Positions 1 to 8,319 of a stretch of DNA of 64,000 bases are shown in pieces. Within the stretch, counting starts at the first letter, position 1, and each line of letters starts with the position of its first letter. This DNA comes from an uncultured Faecalibacterium sp. (lineage in GTDB: Bacteria > Bacillota > Clostridia > Oscillospirales > Ruminococcaceae): contig CALFLK010000023.1 of NCBI GenBank assembly GCA_937880095.1, positions 1-64,000 of the forward strand, in the 5' to 3' direction. The position numbers and the translations under genes are program-made. Under the pieces are notes generated by a model. That model saw nothing but the letters and a program-made list of their open reading frames with translations, was not told the origin of the DNA and made no database searches.

Positions 1-22
1 TGGGTTCGGGTGCTTTTTTTGT

Positions 23-38
23 TTGGTGCTTGCACCAA
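23..38. promoter_or_regulatory. Perfect 7-2-7 inverted repeat upstream of ackA
   Basis: The sequence TTGGTGC-TT-GCACCAA is a perfect dyad about 45 bases upstream of the ackA -35 box. It lies just after a T-run at 14-20 that could be the tail of a terminator for a gene left of the window. It could be an operator or part of a hairpin; no regulator is recognised. Confidence 0.3.
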
Positions 39-81
39 GCGGAGCTGTAGGGGGACAAGTACGCAACTGCTACTTTTCGCC

Positions 82-110
82 TTGCAAAAAATTACGTTCC
101 ATTATATAAT
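82..110 (+). promoter_or_regulatory. Promoter of ackA
   Basis: TTGCAA at 82-87 and a perfect TATAAT at 105-110 are separated by exactly 17 bases. This is a near-consensus housekeeping sigma-70/SigA promoter. It gives a 5' leader of roughly 75 bases before ackA. Confidence 0.8.
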
Positions 111-193
111 AAATGATAGAATCAATGGAAACTGGGAAATCAGCGCCAAAATTTGTGCTGCATTTTCTTACAAAGAATTTGGGAGGACTTATA

Positions 194-1399
194 ATGAAAA
201 TTCTGGTCATCAACTGCGGTTCTTCTTCTCTGAAGTATCAGCTGATCGACATGACCGATGAGAGCGTACTGTGCAAGGGCCTGTGCGAGCGTATCGGTAT
301 CGAAGGTAGCAACATTACCCATCAGGCAAACGGCGGTAAGTGGACTGTTGAGGTTCCTTTCCCCAGCCACACCGAGGCTTTCATGAAGGTTGTCGACATG
401 ATGACCACCGGCGAGGGTGCTGTTGTTAAGGATAAGAGTGAGATCGATGCAATCGGTCACCGCGTTGTCCAGGGTGCAGAGTTCTTCACCAAGAGCGAGA
501 TCGTAAACGACGCTATCATCGACAAGATCGAAGAAATTGCTCCTCTGGCACCTGTTCATAACATGGCTCATGTGCAGGGTCTGCGCAGCGCAAAGAAGGT
601 CTTCGGCGAGAGCGTTCCCAATGTTGTCGTTTTCGACACCACCTTCCACCAGACCATGCCCCCGAAGGCTTATATGTACGGCGTACCTTACGAAATGTAC
701 GAGAAGTACTCCATCCGCCGCTATGGCGCACACGGCACCAGCCATCGCTTTGTCAGCAAGGCTGCCGCAGACTTCCTGGGCAAGGATCCTTCTGAGCTGA
801 AGATCGTTACCTGCCACCTGGGCAACGGCAGCAGCATTACTGCTGTTGACGGCGGCAAGTGCGTGGATACCAGCATGGGTCTGACCCCGCTGGCTGGCGT
901 TCTGATGGGCACTCGCTGCGGCGACATCGACCCCAGCGTTGTTACCTACATGGAGCAGAAGCTGGGCATCCATGGTCAGGAAATGGCTGATTACCTGAAC
1001 AAGAAGAGCGGTCTGCTGGGCGTTTCCGGCGTTTCCAGCGATATGCGTGACGTTACCGCTGCTTCCAAGGCTGGCAACAAGCGTGCTGAGCTGGCTCAGG
1101 ATATGCTGGCTTACCAGATCCAGAAGTACATCGGCTCTTATGCAGCTGCTATGAACGGTCTGGACTGCGTGGTCTTCACCGGCGGCATCGGCGAGAACGA
1201 CGTTCGTTTCCGCAAGATGGTTTGCAGCAACATGGACTTCATGGGCATGCAGCTGGATGACGAGAAGAACGCAAACTGCCATGAAGATATGGCTGACCTG
1301 AGCGTGGACGGCAGCAAGGTGCGCATCCTGAAGATCTGCACCAACGAAGAGCTGATGATCGCTCGCGATACCCGCGATCTGGTCAACGCTGCTAAGTAA
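194..1399 (+). CDS. ackA: Acetate kinase
   Basis: The 401-residue protein interconverts acetyl phosphate plus ADP with acetate plus ATP in the cytoplasm. This is the ATP-yielding last step of acetate fermentation, or the first step of acetate uptake. It opens with the ASKHA-fold signature MKILVINCGSSSLKYQL and contains the family blocks HRVVQGAEFF, VFDTTFHQTMP, GAHGTSHRF, HLGNGSSI and TGGIGEND; length matches the family. The start at 194 is chosen because GGGAGGA lies at 181-187 and the conserved N-terminus begins there; an upstream in-frame ATG at 113 would add 27 unconserved residues. It is monocistronic, with its own promoter and a strong terminator. Phosphotransacetylase is not seen in the window. 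Confidence 0.98.
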   Translation: MKILVINCGSSSLKYQLIDMTDESVLCKGLCERIGIEGSNITHQANGGKWTVEVPFPSHTEAFMKVVDMMTTGEGAVVKDKSEIDAIGHRVVQGAEFFTKSEIVNDAIIDKIEEIAPLAPVHNMAHVQGLRSAKKVFGESVPNVVVFDTTFHQTMPPKAYMYGVPYEMYEKYSIRRYGAHGTSHRFVSKAAADFLGKDPSELKIVTCHLGNGSSITAVDGGKCVDTSMGLTPLAGVLMGTRCGDIDPSVVTYMEQKLGIHGQEMADYLNKKSGLLGVSGVSSDMRDVTAASKAGNKRAELAQDMLAYQIQKYIGSYAAAMNGLDCVVFTGGIGENDVRFRKMVCSNMDFMGMQLDDEKNANCHEDMADLSVDGSKVRILKICTNEELMIARDTRDLVNAAK

Positions 1400-1422
1400 G
1401 CTGTAAGCACAACGTATAAAAT

Positions 1423-1466
1423 AAAAGCGCCCCTGCGATTGGTAACACAATCGCAGGGGCGCTTTT
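1423..1466. terminator. Bidirectional terminator between ackA and tsaD
   Basis: Two perfect 19-base arms (1423-1441 and 1448-1466) surround a 6-base loop. The stem core is GC-rich and starts and ends in AAAA/TTTT, so it can end transcription from ackA on + and from polA-tsaD on -. Confidence 0.92.
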
Positions 1467-1475
1467 GCATATGTA

Positions 1476-2486
1476 TTATTCTCGGTAGTCGATGGGGAGA
1501 GTGGGCAGACCGTTCAAATCTAGTCCGGCGGTATTGCCGGAGAGATATTCATAATAGCCCTGACTTGCAATCATCGCACCATTATCGCCGCAGAACTTCA
1601 GCTCAGGCAGGTAGACTTTTGCACCCAGCTTTTGTGCGCCATCGTTCACCAGCTGACGCAGACGACCGTTGGCAGCAACACCACCAGCCAGACATACCTG
1701 CGTTGCGCCGGTGTCAGCAGCAGCACTCAGCAGTTTTTCAGCCAGAATACCGGCGATACGCTCCTGGAAGCTGGCAGCCAGATCCGGAACGTTGATGGTT
1801 TCATTCTTCATCTGTGCCTTGTTCACTTCGTTCAGCACAGCGGTTTTCAAGCCGGAGAAGCTCACGTTGTACTTGCCTGCAACGTGAGGTACCGGCAAGC
1901 GGTAGGCTTTAGGATTACCAGTCTTTGCAGCATTGGAAACGCTGGGACCACCCGGATAAGGCAGACCCAAGGTGCGTGCGACTTTGTCAAAGGCTTCGCC
2001 TGCAGCATCATCGACGGTGCGACCCAGAATGGAGAAAGAGGTGTAGTCATTGACCTGTACGATGTGGCTGTGACCACCGGATGCAACCAGACACAGGAAC
2101 GGCGGTTTCAGTTCCGGGTGAGACAGGTACAGCGCAGCGATGTGTCCGCGCAGGTGATGCACGGGAACCAGCGGCTTTTCCGCAGCGTATGCCAATCCTT
2201 TTGCAAAGTTGACACCCACCAGAACGGCGCCAATCAAGCCGGGTGCAAAGGTGACAGCGACGGCATCTACATCATCCATGGTCATGTTAGAATCTGCCAG
2301 TGCCTTTTCTACAGTGGCACTGATGTATTCGCAGTGACGGCGGCTGGCGATTTCCGGCACAACGCCGCCATACAAAGCCTGTTCTTTGACGCTGGTGCTG
2401 ATTACGTTGGAAATCAGCTCTCGACCGTCTTTGACGATGGAGGCAGCAGTCTCATCGCAGGTGGATTCAATACCTAAAATATACAT
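1476..2486 (-). CDS. tsaD: tRNA N6-adenosine threonylcarbamoyltransferase TsaD
   Basis: This 336-residue Kae1/Qri7/Gcp family protein transfers the threonylcarbamoyl group to A37 of ANN-decoding tRNAs (t6A). Visible marks are the N-terminal MYILGIESTCDETAAS block, the metal-binding HHLRGH segment, the PFLCLVASGGHSH block and the LAGGVAANGRLR motif near the C-terminus. Length is typical. The Shine-Dalgarno AAAGAGGGA precedes the ATG. It lies 40 bases downstream of polA on the same strand and probably shares its transcript. Its partners TsaB and TsaE are encoded elsewhere in this window (29289-30421), so the t6A genes are split over two operons. Confidence 0.97.
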   Translation of the reverse strand: MYILGIESTCDETAASIVKDGRELISNVISTSVKEQALYGGVVPEIASRRHCEYISATVEKALADSNMTMDDVDAVAVTFAPGLIGAVLVGVNFAKGLAYAAEKPLVPVHHLRGHIAALYLSHPELKPPFLCLVASGGHSHIVQVNDYTSFSILGRTVDDAAGEAFDKVARTLGLPYPGGPSVSNAAKTGNPKAYRLPVPHVAGKYNVSFSGLKTAVLNEVNKAQMKNETINVPDLAASFQERIAGILAEKLLSAAADTGATQVCLAGGVAANGRLRQLVNDGAQKLGAKVYLPELKFCGDNGAMIASQGYYEYLSGNTAGLDLNGLPTLPIDYRE

Positions 2487-2526
2487 CTTGAAATATCCCT
2501 CTTTACTTATACGATTTTGTGGTTAG

Positions 2527-5094
2527 TTAGTGCGCCTGCAACCAAGTTTTACCCTGATTGACCTCCGCAGTCAGAGGAACAGCGTACTGAACACAGCCGG
2601 TCATTTCTTCGGACAAAATCTTAGCTGCCTGTTCAGCTTCTGCCAAAGGTGCTTCTACGATCAGTTCGTCGTGTACGGTCAGAATCAGGCGGCTTTCCAG
2701 ATGTTCTGCACGCAGACGGCGCCAGACACGCACCATCGCCAGCTTGATTACGTCAGCAGCAGTACCCTGAATGGGGGTGTTGCGTGCCATACGCTCGCCA
2801 GAGGAACGCACCTGGAAATTACTGCTCTGCAGTTCCGGCAGATAACGACGGCGACCAAACAGTGTAGAGCAGTAGCCCTTATCTCGCGCTTTGGCAATGC
2901 AGCCGCTCATATAGTCGTCCACCTTGGGGAAGGTGTTCAGATAGTTTTTCAGGAATGCGTCTGCTTCCTTTACCGAAACACCGATATCCTGAGACAGGCT
3001 GTAGGCACCCTTGCCGTACATAATGCCAAAGTTGATGGCTTTTGCGCTGCTGCGCAGGCGGGGTGTAACCTGTTCTTCGGGAATGTTGTAGATTTTTGCA
3101 GCGGTACTGCGGTGAATGTCTGCACCCGAACGGAAAGCGGTCTGCATATGCTCATCGCCGGTGATATGTGCCAAAATGCGCAGCTCGATCTGGCTGTAGT
3201 CGGCATCCAGCAGGGTGCAGCCGGGCTTTGCAATAAAGAAATCACGCAGCTGACTGCCCAACTCGGTACGGATGGGAATATTTTGCAGGTTGGGTTCCAA
3301 CGAGGACAAACGACCGGTACGCGCTTCGGTCTGGTTGAAAATAGAATGGATGCGACCGTCAGCACCAATCACCTTCAGCAAGCCGTCCACATAGGTGGAG
3401 CTGAGCTTCTGGTAAGTGCGGTACTCCAGAATATCGTCAATGACCGGAGCTTCGCCGCGCAGCTTTTCCAGCGTGGCAGCATTGGTGGACCAGCCGGTTT
3501 TGGTCTTTTTGCCATGGGGCAGACCCATTTTTTCAAACAGCGCTTCACCCAACTGCTTGGGGCTGTTTACGTTGAATTCGTAACCAACCTGGTCATAAAT
3601 ACGCTGCAAAGCGTCATCCAGCTTCTGACGAATCTTGACGCCGAATTCCTGAATGCCCTCTTTGTCTACCAGCATACCCAGGCGAGTCATATCTGCCAGC
3701 ACCTGTGCCAAGGGGAACTCAATCTCGTTGTACAGGGAGTCCATTTCCTGCTCGGTGATTTTGGCTTTCATGGTGTCGAACAGGCTTTGCAGACCGCCCG
3801 CCTGCGGGAATTCTGCACAGGCAAAGCCTGCTTCGGCACGGTATTCGCTTTCCAGCTCTTCCACATCGTAGCGGCTGGCAGAAGCGTTCAGCAGATAAGC
3901 AGCAAGTTTGCCGTCCCAGCGAATGCTTTCGCCCCAGCCGTCGTGTGCCATTGCCAAAGCATACAGAGGAGCAGAGTCGAAGACTTCCAGCTGCACATTG
4001 GCATCATCCAACAGGGAAACCAGCTGGTTTTCTTCCAGTGTGTACACGTTCTGACCCTGCACTGCATACCATGCAGCGGGCTCTACTTCCACGTTTTTGT
4101 TACCCTGCTTTTCGATGCGTGCGGGACGCAGCGCCAGCAGATATTTACCGGAAGGTGCATCCGGCAGTGCGCAAGTGGTCACTTCCGGCAGATCTGCTTT
4201 CGGTTCGGCTACCGCGGCGGTAACGCCTTCCAGACCCAAACGGGGAATCAGAGAATGAATTTCCAAATCGGTGAGCATCTGCACAGCGGCAGGCTGGTCG
4301 CCTTCGGTTTGCAGATAAGCACCTTCGGCGGTTTCCACCGGGGCATCAGTGCGGATGGTGCCCAGCACATGGCTCAGCTCTGCATCTGCCTTGCAGTTCT
4401 GCAAGTTTTCTCGCTGCTTGGGCTTGATGATGGGATCATTCAGGTTGGCATATACGTTTTCCAGTGTGCCAAAGGTCTGCACCAGCTTTAAGGCAGTCTT
4501 TTCGCCAATGCCCTTTACGCCGGGGATGTTGTCGCTGGTATCGCCCATCAGGCTCTTTACTTCAATCAGCTGGATGGGGGAAACACCGTACTTTTCCTGC
4601 ACGGCATCCACATCCATCACAACGGTCTGGCTGCGGCCCATCACCGTAGAAGCCAGCAGAACCGTTGTGGTTTCGCTGACCAGCTGCAAGCTGTCGCGGT
4701 CTCCGGTTGCCAGAAAGCAGTCATCCCGGCGGGCAGCACAGGCAGAAGCCAGCGTACCCAGAATGTCGTCGGCTTCCCAGCCTTCGGCAGTGACGATTTT
4801 ATAGCCTAGCAAGGTCAGCAGCTGTTTCAAAACCGGCATCTGCTGTGCCAGTTCTTCCGGCATACCATGGCGGTTTGCCTTGTAGCCGTCGTACATTTTA
4901 TGACGGAAGGTGGGGGCTTTCAGGTCAAAAGCAATCGCCACTTCATCGGGGGAACACTCTTTTTTCAGCGAGAGCAGAATATTCATAAAGCCGTAGATGG
5001 CGTTGGTAAAGCGGCCATTCCGCGTGGTCAGCAGCTTGATACCGTAAAAAGCACGGTTTGCAATACTGTTGCCGTCGATCACAAGTAAGCGCAT
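2527..5094 (-). CDS. polA: DNA polymerase I
   Basis: The 855-residue family A polymerase fills gaps and removes RNA primers in replication and repair. The N-terminal 5'-nuclease domain (about residues 1-290) shows LLVIDGNS, EADDILGT, TGDRDSLQL and GDTSDNIPGVKGIGEKTA. The polymerase domain shows motif A (LLDADYSQIELR), motif B (RSSAKAINFGIMYG) and motif C (LTVHDELIVE). The middle 3'-5' exonuclease-like domain (about 310-460) lacks a recognisable DxE metal motif, so proofreading is probably absent, as is known for several Firmicute PolA proteins. The start at 5094 is chosen because GGAGGG precedes it and the conserved N-terminus begins there; 32 further upstream codons are open but unconserved. 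tsaD follows 40 bases downstream. Confidence 0.97.
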   Translation of the reverse strand: MRLLVIDGNSIANRAFYGIKLLTTRNGRFTNAIYGFMNILLSLKKECSPDEVAIAFDLKAPTFRHKMYDGYKANRHGMPEELAQQMPVLKQLLTLLGYKIVTAEGWEADDILGTLASACAARRDDCFLATGDRDSLQLVSETTTVLLASTVMGRSQTVVMDVDAVQEKYGVSPIQLIEVKSLMGDTSDNIPGVKGIGEKTALKLVQTFGTLENVYANLNDPIIKPKQRENLQNCKADAELSHVLGTIRTDAPVETAEGAYLQTEGDQPAAVQMLTDLEIHSLIPRLGLEGVTAAVAEPKADLPEVTTCALPDAPSGKYLLALRPARIEKQGNKNVEVEPAAWYAVQGQNVYTLEENQLVSLLDDANVQLEVFDSAPLYALAMAHDGWGESIRWDGKLAAYLLNASASRYDVEELESEYRAEAGFACAEFPQAGGLQSLFDTMKAKITEQEMDSLYNEIEFPLAQVLADMTRLGMLVDKEGIQEFGVKIRQKLDDALQRIYDQVGYEFNVNSPKQLGEALFEKMGLPHGKKTKTGWSTNAATLEKLRGEAPVIDDILEYRTYQKLSSTYVDGLLKVIGADGRIHSIFNQTEARTGRLSSLEPNLQNIPIRTELGSQLRDFFIAKPGCTLLDADYSQIELRILAHITGDEHMQTAFRSGADIHRSTAAKIYNIPEEQVTPRLRSSAKAINFGIMYGKGAYSLSQDIGVSVKEADAFLKNYLNTFPKVDDYMSGCIAKARDKGYCSTLFGRRRYLPELQSSNFQVRSSGERMARNTPIQGTAADVIKLAMVRVWRRLRAEHLESRLILTVHDELIVEAPLAEAEQAAKILSEEMTGCVQYAVPLTAEVNQGKTWLQAH

Positions 5095-5178
5095 AAGGTC
5101 CCTCCAGCGTAAAACATGGGGACGCAGGCACAGAAAAGCTGCGCACCCAAACAATAAAATCAAATTCCAGTACCTTAT

Positions 5179-5211
5179 AGTATACCACAAAACCTGCGTT
5201 TATGGTACAAT
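5179..5211. promoter_or_regulatory. Divergent extended -10 promoters for polA (-) and dus (+)
   Basis: On - the sequence TGGTATACT (-10 at 5184-5179) and on + the sequence TGGTACAAT (-10 at 5206-5211) are both extended -10 elements of the TGn type. Neither has a good -35 hexamer at 17 bases, which fits extended -10 promoters. Between them they serve the polA-tsaD transcript and the dus transcript. Confidence 0.55.
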
Positions 5212-5246
5212 GTAGGTGCTTTGATCGAAAGTAAGGAGAGCAAAAA

Positions 5247-6287
5247 ATGAATGTTTCAACCCCTTTATATATTGGTGGAATGCCTCTGGCACACCGCACC
5301 GGCTTTGCCCCGATGGCTGGATTTACTGACGCAGCCTGCCGCGATTTGATGGCAGCGCATGGCGCAGGCTATACCGTCAGCGAAATGGTTAGTGCAAAAG
5401 CAATCGTATATGGCGACCGCAAGACCATCGCTTTATTGCAGGCAAAGCCCAACGGTGCGCCCTATGGCGTGCAGATGTTTGGTGCAGAGCCGGAGTTCTT
5501 TGCACAGGCAACGGCCCAGATTGTGCAGTATGATTTTGATTTCTTTGATATCAATATGGGCTGTCCGGCACCCAAAATCGTAGGAACCGGAGTTGGCGGT
5601 GCAGGCAGTCGTCTGATGACCGATCCGGATTTGTGCGGACGCATTGTAGAAGCTGTGGTAGGTGCGGCAAATGGCCGACCCGTTACGGTAAAAATGCGCA
5701 AAGGTTGGGATGACCACTGCATTACCGCTGTGGAAGTGGCAAAGGCTTGTGCGCAGGCAGGTGCCGCAGCGATTACCGTACATGGACGCACCAGAGAGCA
5801 GATGTATACCCCGGGTCTGGTGGATATGGATATTATCCGTCAGGTGAAAGAAGCAGTAAACATCCCGGTGTTTGGTAACGGCGATGTAGATACCCCCGAA
5901 AAGGCAGTTGCTATGATGGAAGCGACTGGCTGTGATGGTATTGCCATTGCTCGTGGCGCACTGGGTGACCCTTGGCTGTTTGAGCGCATCAATGCAGCCA
6001 TCGAGGGCAAACCTCAGCCGGAAGAACCCAACTTGCAGGCACGCATGAATGCAATGCGCCGTCAGGTGGAGCAGATGGTAGCGGAAAAGGGCGAGTATGT
6101 GGCAATGCCGCAGGCGCGCGCCCAGACCATGCATTATATGAAAGGTCTGCGTGGCGCGGCAGGTTTGCGTCGCAGCTGTTGCACCCTGACACATCTGGAA
6201 GATTTGGATGATTTGATTGCGGACGTATTTGCAGCACAGCGGCACGCAGACGACCTGGACGACCAGCGTGAAGTACCGTTCCCGTAA
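5247..6287 (+). CDS. dus: tRNA-dihydrouridine synthase (Dus family)
   Basis: The 346-residue flavoenzyme reduces uridine to dihydrouridine in the tRNA D-loop using FMN and NADPH. The TIM-barrel starts with the typical substrate segment RTGFAPMAGFTDAACR. It carries the catalytic cysteine in DINMGCPAPKI, the KMRKGWDD block, the ITVHGRTREQMY block, the FMN-phosphate segment IPVFGNGDV, and IARGALGDPW. The DusB-type subclass is likely but not certain. The Shine-Dalgarno AAGGAGAG sits 8 bases before the ATG. A small gene follows 33 bases downstream with no terminator between, so the two are probably cotranscribed. Confidence 0.95.
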   Translation: MNVSTPLYIGGMPLAHRTGFAPMAGFTDAACRDLMAAHGAGYTVSEMVSAKAIVYGDRKTIALLQAKPNGAPYGVQMFGAEPEFFAQATAQIVQYDFDFFDINMGCPAPKIVGTGVGGAGSRLMTDPDLCGRIVEAVVGAANGRPVTVKMRKGWDDHCITAVEVAKACAQAGAAAITVHGRTREQMYTPGLVDMDIIRQVKEAVNIPVFGNGDVDTPEKAVAMMEATGCDGIAIARGALGDPWLFERINAAIEGKPQPEEPNLQARMNAMRRQVEQMVAEKGEYVAMPQARAQTMHYMKGLRGAAGLRRSCCTLTHLEDLDDLIADVFAAQRHADDLDDQREVPFP

Positions 6288-6320
6288 AATCAGTCTGTAT
6301 CATAAAAAGGAGGGAATCCT

Positions 6321-6521
6321 ATGAAACCCATAGTACATTTTTTGCATACCACAGTAGAAAGCAATGCAATTAGCATTATCGGCGGTGCAGATGGTCCTAC
6401 TGCTATTTTTGTAAGCAGCAAAATCAGCCCGACGCTGTTTGTAGCTTTGGTCGCAGCAGGTGTACTGGTGCTGGCAGGCATTGTCTGGTGGGTCATTCAG
6501 TGGTTCCGCCATAAAAAATAA
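6321..6521 (+). CDS. 66-residue membrane microprotein with an OadB/GcdB-like motif
   Basis: This small protein has an N-terminal segment ISIIGGADGPTAIFVSSK followed by one hydrophobic helix (about residues 36-60) and a basic tail (WFRHKK). The GGADGPTAIFV segment matches the conserved region of beta subunits of Na+-translocating decarboxylases (OadB/GcdB/MmdB), whose aspartate is part of the ion path. Full beta subunits are around 400 residues with many helices, so this is not a functional pump alone. A good Shine-Dalgarno (AAGGAGGGA, 6306-6314) and a terminator directly after it argue for a real gene, not a remnant. Function is unknown; a regulatory or accessory membrane peptide is a guess. 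Confidence 0.8.
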   Translation: MKPIVHFLHTTVESNAISIIGGADGPTAIFVSSKISPTLFVALVAAGVLVLAGIVWWVIQWFRHKK

Positions 6522-6525
6522 AAGC

Positions 6526-6564
6526 AAAGCGACGCAAGGACAGTCAGTCAATGCGTCGCTTTTT
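6526..6564 (+). terminator. Terminator after dus-microprotein operon
   Basis: Eleven-base arms AAAGCGACGCA (6526-6536) and TGCGTCGCTTT (6552-6562) are followed by more T. The hairpin sits 5 bases after the stop codon and faces the end of the opposing HD-domain gene. Confidence 0.85.
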
Positions 6565-6565
6565 G

Positions 6566-7168
6566 TTATTGATGAAAGATCTCGTTGTTGGTCAGTGCGT
6601 CCAGCGTTTGAGCATAGCAGGGCAGGCAGTGCTGTACAAACCAGTCGGCTTCGGGGCAAGCCATTTCCAAAAGTGCCTGTTGCTGCTGGTGCAGCGCAGC
6701 CTGAAATTCTCGATTGCCGGCGTTGCCTTCCTCCATGCATTTCACAATGGCACTGAGCCGATCTGCCGCTTTGAGTAATCGCTTTTCTTCAGGCGTCAAA
6801 ATGGTCCCAGTCATATAGGGCGTCATGGCAGTTTCCAGCTCGGCGGGCAAGAGTTTGCACATAGCAGCAGCACTTTCTTTTTCCAGTGCCTTATAGGCCT
6901 TGCGCAGAGTTTCATTTTTATATTTGACCGGGGTAGGCATATCTCCGGTGATGATTTCGCTGGCGTCGTGGTACAATGCCGCAACGGCTACCACTTCCGG
7001 TCGGCAGGGTGTGCCAGTGTATGCCTGTGCAATCAGGCATAAAATGTGGGCAATGTGCGCGGTGTCGGTGGTGTGCTCCGAAAGGGATTCCGAACGGGAC
7101 GAATGCATCAAACTCCATCGAGTAATGTATTTCATGCGGGCAAGCAGTGCGCTGAATGGATATAGCAT
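6566..7168 (-). CDS. HD-domain 5'-deoxynucleotidase, YfbR-like
   Basis: The 200-residue protein resembles YfbR, which dephosphorylates deoxynucleoside 5'-monophosphates in the cytoplasm. The metal-binding HD residues are visible as H32 in SEHTTDTAH and H67-D68 in ALYHDASEIITGD. The N-terminal RWSLMHSSRSESLSEH segment is typical of the YfbR group. The start at 7168 is set by an ideal AAAGGAGGT seven bases upstream; the open frame extends 29 codons further but without conservation. It is transcribed alone towards the dus terminator. A weak -10 (TATACT, 7201-7196) lies upstream. Substrate range is inferred from the family. Confidence 0.88.
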   Translation of the reverse strand: MLYPFSALLARMKYITRWSLMHSSRSESLSEHTTDTAHIAHILCLIAQAYTGTPCRPEVVAVAALYHDASEIITGDMPTPVKYKNETLRKAYKALEKESAAAMCKLLPAELETAMTPYMTGTILTPEEKRLLKAADRLSAIVKCMEEGNAGNREFQAALHQQQQALLEMACPEADWFVQHCLPCYAQTLDALTNNEIFHQ

Positions 7169-7308
7169 AACAGTACCTCCTTTGCGTGTAAGAGTAGTAT
7201 AACACGAGCAGTGTCCGATAAAAAGGACAGCGTGTTTTATTGGACGGGAATGCATCTGCGTTGTTCATGTAAAGGATAACTTATTTAATGTTTATCATAA
7301 ATAAATAG

Positions 7309-7337
7309 TTGACAAATATATATCTTTGCGTTAAACT
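7309..7337 (+). promoter_or_regulatory. Promoter of the DUF2975/HTH operon
   Basis: Perfect TTGACA (7309-7314), 17-base spacer, TAAACT (7332-7337). The region around it is very AT-rich. This is a strong promoter for the two genes that follow. Confidence 0.8.
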
Positions 7338-7369
7338 AAGGCTGCCATAAAGAAAGGATGGTGCGGAAT

Positions 7370-7963
7370 ATGACAAAGCTGAAAAAAATTGCATCGATCA
7401 GCGATACATTTCTCAAGGTTTGTTTTTGGCTTGATATCATTCTCTGTGCAGTGGTATCTCTTGAAGTGATTCTGCTTTTGGGCTTGAGTGCTTCGGCACC
7501 CTATTTGCTGGCGTCAAATAGTTTTACGCTTGATTTTCTGAAATTCATTCTGCCGGTAACGGATACACCCCATTTTCCGCAAGGCTATATGTTGATGCTG
7601 TTGCTCCAGTTTTGGTGCGTTTGCGGTTTTTCCATCTACATCATAAAACAGCTGCGCTTCATTCTCCAAAACATGAAGGAAGGAAAACCGTTCCATTGCC
7701 AAGTCAGCACCACGATTCGCCGGATCGCTTTTGCGGAACTCATTGGCGGAATTGCGCTTTCCATTTGCTCGAATATCTTTGGCTTTTTGTTCTATCAGGG
7801 ATATCACATGGACACCCTATTTTTGAACAACAATATTCAAGCCTGCAAGTTCACTATTTCGCTTGATTTTAAGTTCCTCTTTGTATTTGTCCTTTTGCTG
7901 TTACTGAGTTATGTATTCCAATATGGCGAGGAATTACAAACCCTTTCGGATGAAACTCTGTAA
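7370..7963 (+). CDS. DUF2975-family membrane protein
   Basis: The 197-residue protein has four predicted membrane helices (about residues 18-48, 75-98, 125-150 and 165-190) and the arrangement typical of DUF2975 proteins. Known members are almost always paired with a small Cro/C1 regulator, as here. The ATG at 7370 is preferred because AAAGGATGG at 7354-7362 serves as its ribosome site; an in-frame ATG at 7358 lies inside that site. The regulator gene starts 20 bases after its stop, so the pair is one operon. Biochemical role is unknown. A sensor or partner of the regulator is a common suggestion, not shown here. Confidence 0.8.
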   Translation: MTKLKKIASISDTFLKVCFWLDIILCAVVSLEVILLLGLSASAPYLLASNSFTLDFLKFILPVTDTPHFPQGYMLMLLLQFWCVCGFSIYIIKQLRFILQNMKEGKPFHCQVSTTIRRIAFAELIGGIALSICSNIFGFLFYQGYHMDTLFLNNNIQACKFTISLDFKFLFVFVLLLLLSYVFQYGEELQTLSDETL

Positions 7964-7983
7964 ATCCTGCCTTGGAGGTAAAC

Positions 7984-8208
7984 ATGGCGATTATTTTACG
8001 ATTAGACCGTATGATGGCAGACCGCAAAATTAGCTTGAAGGATTTGTCGGAACAAGTTGGTATTGCAAATGTGAATCTGTCAAAAATAAAGACCGGAAAG
8101 GTGAGTGCAATCCGGTTTTCCACCTTGAATGAAATTTGTAAAGCACTGCATTGTCAGCCCGGTGATATTTTGGAATTTGAACCGGATGAGGATGATGAAA
8201 TCTTGTGA
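7984..8208 (+). CDS. Small Cro/C1 (XRE) type HTH regulator
   Basis: The 74-residue protein is a single helix-turn-helix domain: MADRKISLKDLSEQVGIANVNLSKIKTG covers helices 1-3 and CKALHCQPGDILEF is the usual C-terminal end of YozG-like regulators. The start at 7984 follows GGAGG at 7974-7978; a TTG four codons upstream overlaps the ribosome site and is rejected. It is the second gene after the DUF2975 membrane protein and ends in a terminator. It probably controls its own operon, possibly through the strong promoter at 7309-7337, but no clear operator is seen. Confidence 0.88.
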   Translation: MAIILRLDRMMADRKISLKDLSEQVGIANVNLSKIKTGKVSAIRFSTLNEICKALHCQPGDILEFEPDEDDEIL

Positions 8209-8211
8209 TGC

Positions 8212-8253
8212 AATAAGGAGCTGCCCTGTTACAGGACAGCTCCTTATTTTTTT
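8212..8253 (+). terminator. Terminator of the DUF2975/HTH operon
   Basis: Arms AATAAGGAGCTG (8212-8223) and CAGCTCCTTATT (8237-8248) with an inner CCTGT/ACAGG pair, then a run of T to 8253. It begins 3 bases after the HTH stop codon. Confidence 0.9.
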
Positions 8254-8310
8254 ATACCCGGCGGTTCGATTGGCTTTTCCAGGGGCGGGCTTTTTTTTGC
8301 AGCGGAAAAA

Positions 8311-8319
8311 TGGTATAAT
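8311..8319 (+). promoter_or_regulatory. Extended -10 promoter of the YfhO-tex operon
   Basis: TGGTATAAT has the TGn extension and a perfect -10 hexamer (8314-8319). No good -35 lies at 17 bases (a T-run is there). Predicted transcription start is near 8326, which rules out translation starts further left for the YfhO gene. Confidence 0.65.

Noticed and set aside
2530..4491. A 653-codon + strand frame opposite polA
   Set aside because: It lies wholly inside the conserved polymerase gene and has no promoter, ribosome site or family motif.
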